In this document: one piece after another, positions 40,467 to 49,240 of the stretch
Layout of the letters: every line of letters begins with the position of its first letter
Position numbering within the stretch: the stretch's first letter is position 1
Source of the DNA: Shewanella sediminis HAW-EB3
Lineage (GTDB): Bacteria > Pseudomonadota > Gammaproteobacteria > Enterobacterales > Shewanellaceae
Assembly (NCBI RefSeq): GCF_000018025.1
Contig: NC_009831.1
Coordinates: 2,542,001 to 2,606,000 of the forward strand
Direction: 5' to 3'
Length of the DNA stretch: 64,000 nt
Program-made: the position numbers and the translations under genes
Notes under the pieces: model-generated
Told to the model about the DNA's origin: nothing
Databases searched by the model: none
What the model saw: only the letters and a program-made list of their open reading frames with translations

Positions 40467-40562
40467 CTAACTGAAAATGCACTACTGAAACACGTTATTT
40501 TGGATATGCCATTATTTGGCATGATAAACCAATACTAGTTCATCCAATAAAAGTATGTGTCC

Positions 40563-41222
40563 TTAGTCGTCGCCGCCGATACCCATTAGATGAAGTAGAG
40601 CGATGAATAGGTTAAGGAAATCCAGGTAAAGAGAGATTGTGGCGCGGATGTAATTTGTCTCGCCGCCATTAATGATACGGCTGGTGTCATAAAGAATGAA
40701 ACCTGTCATCAACAATGCGATACCCGCGTTAAGCGCCATAAATACCATGCTGTTGCCCAAGAACATATTAACCAGCAAGCCGACAAACATGATCACTAGA
40801 CCGGCAATAAGGAAGCCTCTCATAAATGAGAAATCTTTCTTAGTTGTGATGGCATAACCCGATAAGGTCACGAAGATCACCGAAGTCAAACCAAGTGCTT
40901 GCATGATTAACTCTGGACCATTTGCCATGCCAGCGTAATGGTTAAGAATATAACCCAGTGAGGCACCTTGCATACCTGTGAAGGCGAATACCCAAAACAG
41001 ACCCGCAGCAGATTCAGCTTTTCTCAATGTCACAAATAAAATCGCTAAGCTACCAAGTGACATACCGATAGAGAGCATAGGGCCAATCTGTAATGCCATT
41101 GCAATACCTGCACAAACTGCAGAGAATGCCAATGTCATCGAAAGTAACATGTAGGTGTTTTTCAGGAGCTTGTTCACTTCCAGTGTGGAAGCTCCTGTAG
41201 AATAGAGTGTTTGTTGTGTCAT
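40563..41222 (-). CDS. yccA: BAX inhibitor-1 / YccA family membrane protein
   Basis: This 219-residue protein has seven membrane helices, the signature YILNHYAGMANGPELIMQAL and the C-terminal ISLYLDFLNLFIALLHLMG of the YccA/BI-1 family. E. coli YccA modulates FtsH protease. Position next to tusDCBE matches the conserved yccA-tusE neighbourhood. The start ATG follows GGAGAG. Confidence 0.92.
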   Translation of the reverse strand: MTQQTLYSTGASTLEVNKLLKNTYMLLSMTLAFSAVCAGIAMALQIGPMLSIGMSLGSLAILFVTLRKAESAAGLFWVFAFTGMQGASLGYILNHYAGMANGPELIMQALGLTSVIFVTLSGYAITTKKDFSFMRGFLIAGLVIMFVGLLVNMFLGNSMVFMALNAGIALLMTGFILYDTSRIINGGETNYIRATISLYLDFLNLFIALLHLMGIGGDD

Positions 41223-41471
41223 ATTGCTCTCCGAAAACTTCTGGGACGATCACTAACCATCTTGTTTAGATTAACCTAAATCAAAAGAGTTCCATTAACT
41301 ATGATTTAGTTTTTAAATTTATGGACTAAGTCAGTGCTCAAGTAAATCTTAAGTTATTGAATCATACATCAGCTGGAAACAGGGTTAAAGTGACAAAATC
41401 GATTTTCGTCGACTCATCAGCCTCTATTTCCCTGAACCTTAATTGAAGCTTAAATTGGCCTAGATTCTGGT

Positions 41472-42374
41472 TTAATGGAACCAGTCTTTATGTAACTTTT
41501 CACTATCACCCAGGTATTCAAGTACCCATGACATAGCCGGTGACATGTTGGCACCGTTCCATGCCAGGCAACAGGGACTCGGTGATTTTTTCGTGACTAA
41601 CTCTTTCTGTATGAGTGCGCCAGCTTTGATGAAGGGCTCGGCAAAATGCATTGGCATGTAACCCACACCGAGACCTTCCCTGAAACAGTTAATAGCACGT
41701 ATCCAGTCAGGCACTACTAACCGACGCTGATTTTCGAGTAACCAGGTCATACGCTTTGGGATCTCTCTTGATGTATCTTCGAGACAGATTGAAGGGTATT
41801 GACGCAATTCATCATCGGTTAGTGGTCTGTCAACCTCTGCAAGAGGGTGCCTCTTACCGACTAAAAATGCCCATTTTATGTCGCCCATATCTTTGAAGTG
41901 GTAATCACCACCGACTGGAATTGCCGTCGTTGCTCCGATAGCAATATCGCTGCGCCCATTGGCAATTGACTCCCATACGCCGTTGAACACTTCTATTCGA
42001 ATGATCAACTCTACGTCGGTGAAGTGGCGGTAGAAATCGGCAATTAATACACTTATTTTATCGGCTCTGACCATGTTATCTAACGCGATAGAAAGTGTGG
42101 GTTGCCAACCATTAGATACTCGCTTGGTATCATCTTTCATGGCAGCCATATTGGTGAGAATAGACCTTGCCTGTTTTACGAAGGATTCGCCAGCCGGGGT
42201 GAGCGTTACACTACGATGGTGGCGTTCAAATAATATGGCGCCAAGTTCCTCTTCAACCTGTTTTACCGCATAGCTGACGGCCGATGGAACTTTGTGCAAT
42301 TTGTTGGCCGCGGCGGTGAAACTCCCGACACGAGCGACCATATCGATTAATTGGAGTGATTGTTCAGAAAGCAT
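41472..42374 (-). CDS. punR: LysR-type regulator PunR (purine efflux)
   Basis: This 300-residue LysR protein agrees with E. coli PunR (YdhB) over its length: ELHKVPSAVSYAVKQVEEEL-type helix-turn-helix, DFYRHFTDVELIIRIEVFNG, ANGRSDIAIGATTAIPVGG and a C-terminal WVLEYLGDSE. PunR activates the divergent transporter gene punC in response to purines. Divergence from a PunC homologue here supports the assignment. Confidence 0.88.
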   Translation of the reverse strand: MLSEQSLQLIDMVARVGSFTAAANKLHKVPSAVSYAVKQVEEELGAILFERHHRSVTLTPAGESFVKQARSILTNMAAMKDDTKRVSNGWQPTLSIALDNMVRADKISVLIADFYRHFTDVELIIRIEVFNGVWESIANGRSDIAIGATTAIPVGGDYHFKDMGDIKWAFLVGKRHPLAEVDRPLTDDELRQYPSICLEDTSREIPKRMTWLLENQRRLVVPDWIRAINCFREGLGVGYMPMHFAEPFIKAGALIQKELVTKKSPSPCCLAWNGANMSPAMSWVLEYLGDSEKLHKDWFH

Positions 42375-42492
42375 ACCACCAGTTCCTTGCTGTGAAAATT
42401 ATTGAAAGCTGATGTCAAAAATAAACGTTTCACATCATTTAAGCAAGTATTTAGACTCCGGATCCTCAGTAAACATCAGATTAAATATTTAT

Positions 42493-43752
42493 ATGAATCC
42501 AGTTAATAACACCAAGTACTTCTTCTTTTTAGGCTACCTTGCATTGCTCAGCATGTTGGGTTTTATCGCGACCGATATGTACCTTCCGGCATTTAAAGCG
42601 ATAGAAGATTCTATGCAAGCAACCCCTGCTCAAGTCGCAGGCTCGTTAACCTGTTTCCTAGCCGGTTTGGCCATAGGACAACTCCTGTATGGACCATTAG
42701 TACAGCGTATAGGAAAACGTAACTCACTGCTATTAGGTCTTATGATTTTCGCAGCAGCGAGCTTTTCACTTGCATCGAGTGAAACCGTGCTCTCTTTTAA
42801 CATTGCCAGATTCTTTCAGGCACTAGGTGCGTGCAGTGCGGGTGTCATTTGGCAAGCCATTGTTATCGAGAAATATGACGCCACTAAAGCCCAGAGTGTT
42901 TTTTCTAACATTATGCCGCTTGTCGCACTTTCACCCGCATTAGCTCCGCTATTGGGAGCTTTCGTACTTGAAATTAGTGGATGGCCGACTATCTTTTTGA
43001 TTTTAACTTGTTTAGCTATCTTTCTTATGTTGCTAACCGTTCTGTTTGTGCCAAAAGAAAAAGTGACGAGCACTGCACAAGAGGGGACAAAAAAGCTCAC
43101 TTATTGGAACTTATTGAATAACCCTAAGTATCTGGGCAATGTGATCATCTTTGGTGCCTGTTCTGGTGCATTCTTTGCCTACTTAACCGTTTGGCCGATT
43201 GTTATGGAGCAGCATGGATATCAGGCTAAAGAGATCGGATTAAGTTTCATACCACAGACCATCATGTTTATTGTCGGTGGCTATGCGAGTAAGATTTTAA
43301 TTCGTAAAGTGGGTACAGAAAAATCACTCAGCGTCTTACTGACTTGTTTTGGTCTGTGTGTAGTGGCGATTGTCGCCTGTTCATTGCTAGTTAAAATGGA
43401 CAGTATTCTACCTCTGCTGATCTCATTCTCAATCCTTGCCGGTGCAAATGGTGCAATCTATCCGATTGTGGTCAACAGTGCCCTTCAGGAGTTTACCAAG
43501 CATGCCGCAAAGGCGGCGGGTCTGCAGAACTTCCTACAGATCAGTATCGCTTTTGGTGCCTCTAGTCTCGTTGCTATCTGGGCAAGCTATGGTGAAGTTG
43601 CGATTGGATTTGGGATCTTAATCTGCTCCTTTGGTGTCATTGCCGGTTACAAGTTAAGAAACAGCAAATCATGGGAGAAAGTACGGGAAGAATTTGTTAT
43701 GCCGGATCCTGCCCGCGTCGCAATGAAGCAAGATAAGCTGGATCTTGACTGA
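42493..43752 (+). CDS. punC: Purine nucleoside exporter PunC, MFS family
   Basis: This 419-residue, twelve-helix major facilitator protein contains GFIATDMYLPAF, SLTCFLAGLAIGQLLYGPL, VIWQAIVIEKYD and NGAIYPIVVNSALQ, all matching E. coli PunC (YdhC). I use ATG 42493, where similarity begins; an upstream ATG at 42412 would add 27 residues that are not family-like. Neither start has a strong ribosome-binding site. It is divergent from punR. Confidence 0.88.
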   Translation: MNPVNNTKYFFFLGYLALLSMLGFIATDMYLPAFKAIEDSMQATPAQVAGSLTCFLAGLAIGQLLYGPLVQRIGKRNSLLLGLMIFAAASFSLASSETVLSFNIARFFQALGACSAGVIWQAIVIEKYDATKAQSVFSNIMPLVALSPALAPLLGAFVLEISGWPTIFLILTCLAIFLMLLTVLFVPKEKVTSTAQEGTKKLTYWNLLNNPKYLGNVIIFGACSGAFFAYLTVWPIVMEQHGYQAKEIGLSFIPQTIMFIVGGYASKILIRKVGTEKSLSVLLTCFGLCVVAIVACSLLVKMDSILPLLISFSILAGANGAIYPIVVNSALQEFTKHAAKAAGLQNFLQISIAFGASSLVAIWASYGEVAIGFGILICSFGVIAGYKLRNSKSWEKVREEFVMPDPARVAMKQDKLDLD

Positions 43753-43798
43753 AATTTATCCGAACACACTAATTTGAATAAAAAACAGAGATAAGGAC

Positions 43799-43827
43799 TT
43801 TACATCGTTATCGAGTCGCTATATGAT
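43799..43827 (+). promoter_or_regulatory. Promoter of tRNA-Ser
   Basis: TTTACA (-35, 43799-43804) and TATGAT (-10, 43822-43827) are separated by 17 bp. A GC-rich discriminator (TCGCGGCG) follows, 12 bases before the tRNA. Confidence 0.8.
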
Positions 43828-43838
43828 TCGCGGCGTTC

Positions 43839-43929
43839 GGAGAGATGGCAGAGTGGTCGAATGCACCGGTCTTGAAAACCGGCACGGGTTTATAGCCCGT
43901 CTAGGGTTCAAATCCCTATCTCTCCGCCA
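43839..43929 (+). tRNA. tRNA-Ser(TGA)
   Basis: This 91-nt class II tRNA has acceptor GGAGAGA/TCTCTCC, anticodon loop containing TGA (CGGTCTTGAAAACCG), a long variable arm (ACGGGTTTATAGCCCGT), T arm GGGTTCAAATCCC and encoded GCCA. Confidence 0.98.
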
Positions 43930-43940
43930 CATTTAGATGA

Positions 43941-43969
43941 AGCCCCAGCAGAAATGCTGGGGCTTTTTC
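43941..43969 (+). terminator. Terminator of tRNA-Ser (T0)
   Basis: AGCCCCAGC-AGAAAT-GCTGGGGCT followed by T5, 11 bases after the tRNA. It is the first of seven terminators in this region. Confidence 0.95.
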
Positions 43970-44008
43970 GTTTCAGAATTTGTTTAACTTGATATGGATA
44001 TGAACTCC

Positions 44009-44087
44009 GGGTTCCTAATGTTTAAAAAACGCTATCTCTCCGCCACATTCAAGACGAAAGGCTCATCAGAAATGATGAGCCTTTTTT
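44009..44087 (+). repeat. tRNA-Ser 3'-end relic 1 plus terminator
   Basis: The relic (44009-44045) reads GGGTTC, an insert CTAATGTTTAAAAAACG, then CTATCTCTCCGCCA, which matches the last bases of tRNA-Ser. A terminator AAGGCTCATC-AGAAAT-GATGAGCCTT with a T-run follows (44058-44087). Confidence 0.88.
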
Positions 44088-44143
44088 CGTTTTATAAATT
44101 AATTAATCTAAAACGAGTTAAATGAATACGGATATGCCCCCTT

Positions 44144-44219
44144 GGGTTCCTAATGTTTAAAGACCGCTATCTCTCCATCGCATTCAGATGAAGCCCCAGC
44201 GGAAATACTGGGGCTTTTT
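44144..44219 (+). repeat. tRNA-Ser 3'-end relic 2 plus terminator
   Basis: This relic has GGGTTCCTAATGTTTAAAGACCG then CTATCTCTCCATCGCA (a small insertion in the CCGCCA). It is followed by the T0-type terminator AGCCCCAGC-GGAAAT-ACTGGGGCT (44192-44215). Confidence 0.86.
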
Positions 44220-44273
44220 CGTATTTGGCTATTAAAGCAAGAGTTAGTCAACTCTCATAAGGATATGAACCCA

Positions 44274-44352
44274 GGGTTCCTAATGTTTAAAGATCGCTAT
44301 CTCTTCGCCACATTAAAGACGAAAGGCTCATCAGAAATGATGAGCCTTTTTT
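44274..44352 (+). repeat. tRNA-Ser 3'-end relic 3 plus terminator
   Basis: The relic at 44274-44310 ends CTATCTCTTCGCCA and is followed by the GGCTCATC-type terminator (44322-44352), identical in its stem to that of relic 1. Confidence 0.87.
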
Positions 44353-44380
44353 CGTATTAAAGGATATGAAATTGAACCCA

Positions 44381-44456
44381 GGGTTCCTAAGGTTTACAGA
44401 ACGCTATCTCTCCGCCACATTAAGAAAAGCCCGATATCGTAAGATATCGGGCTTTT
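44381..44456 (+). repeat. tRNA-Ser 3'-end relic 4 plus terminator
   Basis: The relic at 44381-44416 ends with an intact CTATCTCTCCGCCA. Its terminator is of a third kind, AAGCCCGATATC-GTAA-GATATCGGGCTT (44427-44456). Confidence 0.88.
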
Positions 44457-44464
44457 TGCTATCT

Positions 44465-44558
44465 GGTGGTCAAGTAGATTTGTCTAAAATTGCTAGGTCT
44501 CAATAGTAATAGGTTTATAGCACTAATATGTAGGGTTCAAATCCCTATTCCTCCGCCA
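44465..44558 (+). pseudogene. Degenerate near-full-length tRNA-Ser copy
   Basis: GTGGTCAA (D arm), AGGTTTATAGCAC (variable arm) and TAGGGTTCAAATCCCTATTCCTCCGCCA (intact T arm and 3' end) align in order with the functional tRNA-Ser upstream. The anticodon and variable arms are eroded and unpaired. It is the only relic with an uninterrupted T loop. Confidence 0.8.
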
Positions 44559-44569
44559 TATTAAGATGA

Positions 44570-44597
44570 AGCCCCTGCAGAAATGCTGGGGCTTTTT
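44570..44597 (+). terminator. Terminator after the degenerate tRNA-Ser (T5)
   Basis: AGCCCCTGC-AGAAAT-GCTGGGGCT (one mismatch) followed by T5. Confidence 0.88.
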
Positions 44598-44653
44598 CGT
44601 TTTATAAATTAATGAAACAAAAACGAATAAATCGGATACGGATATGAACCCTA

Positions 44654-44742
44654 GGGTTCCTAATTTTTACAGAACGCTATCTCTCCGCCACTCTTTCTAA
44701 ACGGGAATAAGATGAAGCCCCAACAGAAATGCCGGGGCTTTT
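44654..44742 (+). repeat. tRNA-Ser 3'-end relic 6 plus terminator
   Basis: The relic at 44654-44690 has the GGGTTC-CTAATTTTTACAGAACG-CTATCTCTCCGCCA pattern. The terminator AGCCCCAAC-AGAAAT-GCCGGGGCT lies at 44716-44742. A last partial unit (CCAGGGTTTCG) ends at 44791, right at the stop codon of the following gene. Confidence 0.86.
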
Positions 44743-44793
44743 CGTATTTAAGGCAACTTACAGCGGATAAGGATATAACCCCCAGGGTTTCGA

Positions 44794-46008
44794 TTAATCA
44801 ACATCACCCATAGTTATAAACCCGCTGGGAACGCCTTCATCATAGGACTCGTTTATCAAGCCCAAGATGTCGGTCATATCGCCACGGCTCACTTCAACAC
44901 CATTCACCAAAATCGAAGGAAAATCGTTTTCTAACATAGACAGGGCAGCGGTGCAAATATCTTCGACAGTGGTTTGTACTTCATCAAGTGCTTGTACCAG
45001 CTCACCAAGTTCTGATAACACTAAGCTGCCTGGATCACAGATATCATGGCCATCATCGACCGTATCCTCGCAGAAATCATAGAGGTCATGGTTATTGAAT
45101 ACAGGGTCAACAAATGGGCCGGGTTTACCCGCGACGAGGTCTTGTATCGTATTGATATTAATGAAATATCCAGGTTCAATCGGGAGTTCTTCAAGCGCGT
45201 CCAGATTAAGGTTGAGAAGGAGGGTTATCTTCTGTGCTGCCAGATTCAGACCCGGTCCATTTTCAGATGGGTTACCGGCAGTCAGGAAGCCATCATCATT
45301 ATTACCACCTTGACTACCCACCTCGCCGGTTAGGAACAGGGCAAGTGATTCAAAATCGTCTGATGTCTCACAAGCCTGGCTTTCAAAACCGATGTCGACA
45401 GGAATAGCGACGAGAATATCGTTGATAACAATACATGTCTGCTCGTCAATCAACTGAGCGACAACTGCTTCACCCGTGGGGGATGAGCCGTAAAAGCCCT
45501 GTCCATAACTCAGAGTATCATCGGGCAGGGGATCGGACTGGGTAATGGCTAGATCGACACAAACACTGAAACTGTTTTTCGGGCCATCCTTTCCCCCAGG
45601 GGTTACATAATGGACCTGGAACCCCAGAGTCTGCCCTCCAAGGCCGGCTGTAACGAAGTCAACACTGAAATCAGGTGCGCCCATGCCAATGTTGTCCTCG
45701 GACGGATCGCCAGAGACACAATCCACATGCGCATCGGTAACATCGAGAGTCGGCGTTATCTGGATTTTACCCACTGTGAGTTCTTGATGCTGAGCTAAGC
45801 AAATTGCTCCGAGGGATTCATCGCAGAAGGCTCTGCCTGTGATTTTTACCATGGTGCCTGCTGGCACGGTTGCCCCGGGTGAAAACTCAATGGTCGCGTA
45901 TGTCTCTGCTTTCTCTGCTTTTTTTGCCCAAGCTGACGGGGGGCTGTATGACAATATCACTAGTGCAGCTATCGCTGCTAATAGGGGAATTCGAGCTAGT
46001 GTTTGCAT
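44794..46008 (-). CDS. Secreted Cys-containing protein of unknown function
   Basis: This 404-residue protein starts with a clear signal peptide (LLAAIAALVILSYSPPSAWA, cleavage near residue 28). It is acidic and holds at least eleven Cys in the mature part, including CDESLGAIC, CEDTVDDGHDICDPG and EDICTAAL, so disulfides are likely in the periplasm or outside. No heme motif, membrane anchor or family motif was recognised. It lies downstream of the tetraheme lipoprotein genes on the same strand, but a terminator at 46282-46306 and a 328-base spacer separate them. Its stop codon abuts the tRNA-Ser relic array. Confidence 0.75.
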   Translation of the reverse strand: MQTLARIPLLAAIAALVILSYSPPSAWAKKAEKAETYATIEFSPGATVPAGTMVKITGRAFCDESLGAICLAQHQELTVGKIQITPTLDVTDAHVDCVSGDPSEDNIGMGAPDFSVDFVTAGLGGQTLGFQVHYVTPGGKDGPKNSFSVCVDLAITQSDPLPDDTLSYGQGFYGSSPTGEAVVAQLIDEQTCIVINDILVAIPVDIGFESQACETSDDFESLALFLTGEVGSQGGNNDDGFLTAGNPSENGPGLNLAAQKITLLLNLNLDALEELPIEPGYFININTIQDLVAGKPGPFVDPVFNNHDLYDFCEDTVDDGHDICDPGSLVLSELGELVQALDEVQTTVEDICTAALSMLENDFPSILVNGVEVSRGDMTDILGLINESYDEGVPSGFITMGDVD

Positions 46009-46336
46009 AACTTATTTTCCTCAAAGTTAGCGGGTCATTCCTTTATTCCTTAATTTAATGGGATCCTGATTCCTTTGGTCCATCAGTTTAGGTTTATTGG
46101 TTGGTGGTTCGAGTACGACATGAGTTACGCTCGTGGGTATTAGTATAGTTAATCGAGCTGTAAGCGCGCCGCTTTATTCACGGCGTATGCCAGACAAAGT
46201 CGTTAAGCCAATATCGGTGTTTGCGTAAGGTATTGTTTGGAGTGGGTGTTGTATTTGAATGGATGAAGATTTTGAATATAACAAGCCGCCCATTAAGGGC
46301 GGTTTGTGGTTGAGAGTGAATCTGCTCGTTTCTGGT
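46009..46336. other. Spacer with terminator of tetraheme gene 1
   Basis: On the minus strand AAACCGCCC-TTAAT-GGGCGGCTT followed by GTTATATT (46282-46306) is a terminator candidate for the tetraheme gene, 30 bases after its stop. The rest should carry the promoter of the secreted-protein gene; nothing else was seen. Confidence 0.6.
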
Positions 46337-48211
46337 TTATTCAGGGTTTGGGTGACAGGTCATACAGGAGTATGGATCCGGGAACGACTTACTCATGTTC
46401 CAATCAGAGTTAATTGTACTCAGGATCTCGGTATAGGGGGCATAGTTGCCTGCAGCATCTCTGGGCAGAGTCGAAGCAGGAATATTATAGTTATGCCAGT
46501 TACCTTCCAGGTTTTCTGCACCGCGGAGCCACTGCTTTACTGAGGCTTCTCCGTGATTTTTTGGTAATTGGTCCTCTGAGTGACACCAGTAGCAACGGGC
46601 CGTTTCGCCGTGGCCCAATGGTGCTCCGTTGCTGCCATGGCAGCTGGCGCAATAGTAAGGCTGAATGCTATTGAAGCCATCGACACTGTTAACCGGCCAT
46701 GAATAACCGCCATGGCCTTGGGGGAGCTTGTCATTGTGGCAGCTTTCACAATTGGCGATCCCCCAGCCAAAATGTGATTCTTTTAATATCGGCAGTGTCG
46801 ATGTTTCTGGTTTTGGAAGAGATAGTGTTCTGAGTGACACCATGTCACTGCCATCATTGGATTGGCTGAAGTCTCGCTCAGTTGGGATCTTGCCGTTGAA
46901 CTCCTCCATACCGAAAATATCATAATGACTCTTATAGATGAGATGGACTTGTTCGACGGCTTGATTCATCACCCAGACATCTGTCATTAGGTGAAGCATA
47001 TTGCCCCCGAAATAGGTATTCCACTCCGCCCAACAAGCCTTATGGCTCACCTTAGGCTCACCGTTTTGAGTCCCGTCACTGCCAAAATCACATTTTGTAA
47101 ATGGGGCAAAGTCATTGAGAGTAGACTTCTCACCAAAGCGGGTTGTCCAGCCTGCGCCAACCCTGGAGTTTTTTCCGTTTACGCTGAACAGGGCATAATG
47201 TCCTACCGGCGCTTTACTGGCGACGGTTGGCCAGTAATTGATCACAAAATCGTGTTCCATATCTTTAGCCGACAGGAATGCATCAATTCCTGTTATGACG
47301 CCGGGCTGAAAGATATCGGGCCTAATATTATGGGCCGTGACTTCCAGATCTGTCACTAATGTTTCATAGCTTTTGCCACCGTCGAATGAGGCAACAAGCT
47401 CTGGGAGTATTACCTTATTTCCTGCCTGTCGGTATCGTTCCATCTCTTGCTTCATCACCCATATTCGTCTTGCAGTCATCTCTGCATTGAATGGCTGAAA
47501 TCTAAGATCCATTCCGGGTTGTACCCAGAACTGATCCATGCGTTCATAGTGGGCTTCCCCCTCGGGGCCAACTCCGTCAAGACTGCCGGTTATTCTGCGT
47601 AACTCACCACCATCAAATTTAAATCTAAAATGCCAGCCTGAACTGTTAAAACTTTCGATGTCCTGCGCATCGAAGATCCCATCACCATTTTGATCCCAGG
47701 AGATGGTAAATTGATAAGTATCAAGATCGGTATCTTTATAGTCGATAACATTTTCGAGCTTAATATCATCACGGGTTAGAGCCAGGTAACGTAAAACATC
47801 AAATACAGAATAGTGACCGTTGACAAAAATGTCCGCTCTTGCCGATCCTTTTCCGAGTCCATCGGGATTGGTTTGCAGCAAGGAGTGCATCTTTTTAGCA
47901 TCAATAACAATGGCTGGCTCGAGCTCGTTGACGATTTTTAGCGCCTGAGCATCCATTTCATCGATGTGACCATCGTTATGGATGTCTTTCGCCTCACCGC
48001 TCAAACGCCAGGCTTTGTATTTATCATCGAACCGCCCCAATCTTACGGTAATAGAGCCTTCAAATTTTGCTGCAGGGGTGACATCGATAGTCGAATACTC
48101 TTTTGCCGGTGATGGGGGAACGACTGGTGACGATGCAGTATCATTACTGTCCTCACTGCAGCCGGAAACTAATACCGCAGATAGGAGTGCGGCTAATAGG
48201 AGTTTGTTCAT
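46337..48211 (-). CDS. Tetraheme c-type cytochrome lipoprotein, paralogue 1
   Basis: This 624-residue protein begins with a lipoprotein signal (lipobox LVSGC, Cys18). Its large N-terminal part has two EF-hand-like Ca-binding loops (DIHNDGHIDEMD near residue 80 and DQNGDGIFDAQD near 175). All four CxxCH heme motifs lie in the last 140 residues (about 488, 521, 540 and 616), interspersed with GHGG, GHGE and NHGE His that could be distal ligands. It is probably anchored in the outer or inner membrane, facing the periplasm or surface. Two paralogues lie upstream. I do not recognise a named family; it is not OmcA/MtrC-like in heme number. Electron transfer is inferred from the hemes. A LuxR-type gene is divergent. 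Confidence 0.88.
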   Translation of the reverse strand: MNKLLLAALLSAVLVSGCSEDSNDTASSPVVPPSPAKEYSTIDVTPAAKFEGSITVRLGRFDDKYKAWRLSGEAKDIHNDGHIDEMDAQALKIVNELEPAIVIDAKKMHSLLQTNPDGLGKGSARADIFVNGHYSVFDVLRYLALTRDDIKLENVIDYKDTDLDTYQFTISWDQNGDGIFDAQDIESFNSSGWHFRFKFDGGELRRITGSLDGVGPEGEAHYERMDQFWVQPGMDLRFQPFNAEMTARRIWVMKQEMERYRQAGNKVILPELVASFDGGKSYETLVTDLEVTAHNIRPDIFQPGVITGIDAFLSAKDMEHDFVINYWPTVASKAPVGHYALFSVNGKNSRVGAGWTTRFGEKSTLNDFAPFTKCDFGSDGTQNGEPKVSHKACWAEWNTYFGGNMLHLMTDVWVMNQAVEQVHLIYKSHYDIFGMEEFNGKIPTERDFSQSNDGSDMVSLRTLSLPKPETSTLPILKESHFGWGIANCESCHNDKLPQGHGGYSWPVNSVDGFNSIQPYYCASCHGSNGAPLGHGETARCYWCHSEDQLPKNHGEASVKQWLRGAENLEGNWHNYNIPASTLPRDAAGNYAPYTEILSTINSDWNMSKSFPDPYSCMTCHPNPE

Positions 48212-48350
48212 AGGTTACTTCTCTGTTATTAAGGAGTAAGCATTTTTCACTCGCTGAACATTTCTGGCACTGGTATTTCTGACAGTTAATTGCTTTGCAC
48301 AGAATCAAGTGTGATGGCGGTCATGCATGATGATTCGATTCAAACTAAAA

Positions 48351-48366
48351 TGTGTTTGTTTTCACA
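48351..48366. promoter_or_regulatory. CRP-like site, TGTGT-N6-TCACA
   Basis: TGTGTTTGTTTTCACA lies between the divergent tetraheme gene 1 and LuxR-type gene A. It has the same half-sites as the element at 58790 upstream of the decaheme gene. If LuxR gene A starts at 48389 this site covers its promoter; if it starts at 48290 the site is intragenic. Confidence 0.5.
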
Positions 48367-48388
48367 ATGTTTCTACCTGGTGACTATT

Positions 48389-49156
48389 TTGACTGAAAAT
48401 TGCCCGCTGTCTGTCGGTATTATTCAAGACTTTCTTGCTTCTCTGGAAGCCTTAGGGATCAATGGCTTCTTTTATGGTATTACCTCCAATATTAATCTGG
48501 GTCAGGTACACCCCTTTAAGAAGCTGGAGAAACGCTTACCATTAGAGATGGCTAAAGTTCATTATGCTGTTTTCTCTGACGAGAGAACCAGACTCTACAG
48601 AGACGCCTATCTCAACGTATTTGCTCGTCATGATGAGTACTACTTCGAAAAGAAAGTCGTCGGCCCCAATCTCTGGCGGCAACCCGATGCGAGCCAGGCT
48701 CAGTTACTTAATTTACTGAAAGATAATGAGATAAACAGCCGGGTCGCCTGGTTGTTACCCTCTAAATACCATCCCAGTTGGATGAATATGTTTATGCTTC
48801 ACTCATCGCTAAGTGATCAGGACTTGAAGGTGGCAATAGATGAAAACAGAGAAAAAATAGACCGACTACTGCAGGTCTATGCAGAATTTTTTTCGAGTAA
48901 ATATATTCATCTGTTAAATCCGATATTTAATTTTAATTGTTTGACAACGACCAGTATTAAGATATTGAAGTTGGCGGCAGAGGGCACCTCGAGTCCGGAT
49001 ATTGCCAAGTCACTCTATTTAACTGAAAGGGGAGTCAATTATCATATTGACAGGATGAAGGTGCTGTTTGGGGCTAAGAACAGGGTGCAGTTAATAAGTC
49101 GCGCCTTTCAGATAGGGATTCTGAACGCGATGCCACAACCTTCCTCAATATTGTGA
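48389..49156 (+). CDS. LuxR-type transcriptional regulator A
   Basis: The C-terminal part is a LuxR/FixJ helix-turn-helix (NCLTTTSIKILKLAAEGTSS then LTERGVNYHIDRMKVLFGAK). The N-terminal part (FFYGITSN, RDAYLNVFARHDEYY) has the layout of LuxR autoinducer-binding-like domains. I propose the TTG at 48389 as start. It gives 255 residues, matches the N-termini of the two paralogues (253 residues each), and has GGTGA seven bases upstream. The open frame reaches back to 48290. It is divergent from tetraheme gene 1 and convergent with regulator B. No luxI-type synthase is in the window. Confidence 0.85.
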   Translation: MTENCPLSVGIIQDFLASLEALGINGFFYGITSNINLGQVHPFKKLEKRLPLEMAKVHYAVFSDERTRLYRDAYLNVFARHDEYYFEKKVVGPNLWRQPDASQAQLLNLLKDNEINSRVAWLLPSKYHPSWMNMFMLHSSLSDQDLKVAIDENREKIDRLLQVYAEFFSSKYIHLLNPIFNFNCLTTTSIKILKLAAEGTSSPDIAKSLYLTERGVNYHIDRMKVLFGAKNRVQLISRAFQIGILNAMPQPSSIL

Positions 49157-49240
49157 TTAGTTTATGTGTTACTTTGCTTCGTAAGAGGGAATCGTGCTCC
49201 CTCCATGTTATATCGATTCGGAACCAAAAACCAAAGCGGC

